Source: DATJPD01 sp036394195
GTDB taxonomy: Bacteria; Pseudomonadota; Alphaproteobacteria; CACIAM-22H2
Direction of reading: 5' to 3'
Assembly: GCA_036394195.1 (NCBI GenBank)
Contig: DASWFO010000303.1
Span: 1 to 39,929 of the forward strand
DNA: 39,929 nucleotides
Under the pieces are notes generated by a model, which was not told where the DNA came from, did no database searches, and saw nothing but the letters and a program-made list of their open reading frames with translations. Position 1 is the stretch's first letter. Each line of letters opens with the position of its first letter. A program made the translations under genes and the position numbers. Of the stretch, positions 39,099 to 39,929 are shown in pieces.

Positions 39099-39929
39099 CT
39101 AAAACCCGGGAGCGGGCGCCAGGTTGCCCACCGGCCGGCCGGCGACATTGTTGATCGGCGGCTTGCACAGCGGCTGAAGCGCCCGGGTCTCGGCCTCATC
39201 CAGGCCGGCGTAGCGGACGAGGAGGGCCGCCATCGCCACCTCGGCGGCGCGTCCCGCACCGTCCTCGATCTTGAGCGCAATCCCGAGCCCGCGCGCTGGG
39301 ATGGAGGCGACGTACACGCCTTCGGCGCCGGTCTTGACCAGCGCCTTGCCGCGCATGGCTTCGATCGCCCGGGTGCAGAAGCGTCCGGTGCCGGCGAGCA
39401 TGAACGGATGCTCCAGGATGGCGGCGGCAATCCGCCGGCACGCCTCGGCGCGCGTCGCGGCCAAGCCGGCCGGTGCGCCGAAGCGCGCGAAGGCGCGGGC
39501 CAAGGCGGCGAGCGGAATGCCGAGCTGCGGCAGCCCACACCCGTCGATGCCGCGCGGCGCGTTCTGAAGGGCGACGCCGCACATCTCGGAGAGCACGCGG
39601 ATCACGCGCTGCTGCGCCGGATGCTCGAGGGCGATATAGCCTGCGGACGGCTCCGTCAGATACCGGCAGGTCGCCACCATGCCGGTGTGCTTGCCCGAGC
39701 AATTGTTGTGCAGGGCTGTCGGGTCCCGGCGGTCGGCATAGAGGGCCCGTGCCGACGGCGCGTGGCTTGGTGGATGGGCGCCGCATTCGAGCGCGCCGGC
39801 GTCGAGGCCCAGCCGGGCGAGCCACCCGGCGACGACCGCGACATGCGCAGGCTCGCCGCCGTGGCTGGCGCAGGCAATGGCGAGTTCCTCGGGCCGCACC
39901 GCCAGTGCGTCCGCGGCACCGGTTTCGAC
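39099..39929 (-). CDS. Asparaginase II family protein (partial, N-terminus off window)
   Basis: 276 residues of a protein in the L-asparaginase II (thermolabile, Rhizobium-type AnsA) family, about 330 aa when complete, so about 60 N-terminal residues lie beyond the right edge. The frame stays open to the edge (VETGAADALAVRPEELAIACASHGGEP), matching internal family sequence, so a GTG at 39899 is not the real start. Conserved parts include NNCSGKHTGMVATC, DGCGLPQLGIPL and KTGAEGVYVASIP. The enzyme hydrolyses asparagine to aspartate and ammonia. It is followed by the quinone-oxidoreductase gene on the same strand. Confidence 0.93.
   Translation of the reverse strand, partial: VETGAADALAVRPEELAIACASHGGEPAHVAVVAGWLARLGLDAGALECGAHPPSHAPSARALYADRRDPTALHNNCSGKHTGMVATCRYLTEPSAGYIALEHPAQQRVIRVLSEMCGVALQNAPRGIDGCGLPQLGIPLAALARAFARFGAPAGLAATRAEACRRIAAAILEHPFMLAGTGRFCTRAIEAMRGKALVKTGAEGVYVASIPARGLGIALKIEDGAGRAAEVAMAALLVRYAGLDEAETRALQPLCKPPINNVAGRPVGNLAPAPGF

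Noticed and set aside
39897..39929. GTG at 39899 as start of the asparaginase gene
   Set aside because: Upstream codons to the window edge continue in frame with family-like sequence, so the gene is truncated by the edge.

Overview
The window is GC-rich chromosomal DNA (long open frames on both strands, GTG and ATG starts, many ATGA and GTGA gene overlaps) and fits a metabolically versatile soil or freshwater Alphaproteobacterium, probably near Rhodospirillales or Hyphomicrobiales. That placement is inferred from gene content: LigA/LigI protocatechuate meta-cleavage genes, a Bug/TctC binding protein, BluB and a minimal HEXXH metallopeptidase. I see no phage, insertion sequence, CRISPR array, tRNA or rRNA.

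Region 1 (1-7921) is an aromatic-catabolism locus. A seven-gene minus-strand run reads: ferredoxin-type reductase, SDR, a stand-alone PaaA-like di-iron oxygenase, a gentisate-dioxygenase-type cupin, an unknown protein, 2-pyrone-4,6-dicarboxylate lactonase (LigI) and the protocatechuate 4,5-dioxygenase alpha subunit (LigA, cut by the window edge). Divergent from it is a MarR regulator followed 4 nt later by an NDP-forming acyl-CoA synthetase alpha-type protein. Two near-identical 21-bp palindromes lie in the divergent intergenic region and are the likely MarR operators.

Region 2 (8060-15260) is a compact six-gene operon of complex-I/hydrogenase-4-like subunits (HyfB, C, E, F, G, I types). The large subunit has Ser in place of both cysteines of the first NiFe motif, so this is best read as an energy-converting hydrogenase-related (Ehr) complex and not a hydrogenase.

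Region 3 (15257-24764) holds an ArnT/PMT-like glycosyltransferase, an SDR, a Bax-inhibitor-1 protein, a YbbA/YbbP-type ABC exporter divergent from a TesA-like esterase with overlapping start codons, a glycine-rich RRM protein with a possible leader of about 385 nt, and a FIST sensor protein.

Region 4 (24841-39929) is mixed housekeeping and accessory metabolism: ThpR, a 2-oxoglutarate oxygenase, a GNAT/fructosamine-kinase/LMW-phosphatase operon, an Fe-S uracil-DNA glycosylase, a Bug protein, a VOC/hydratase pair, an HdrC-HdrB-like iron-sulfur protein, a small conserved protein, a metallopeptidase, PhhB, BluB, a 3-oxoacid CoA-transferase pair, DinB, a methyltransferase/quinone-oxidoreductase pair, and asparaginase II cut by the right edge. 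Two large palindromic intergenic repeats (29020-29134 and 36724-36842) lie here.
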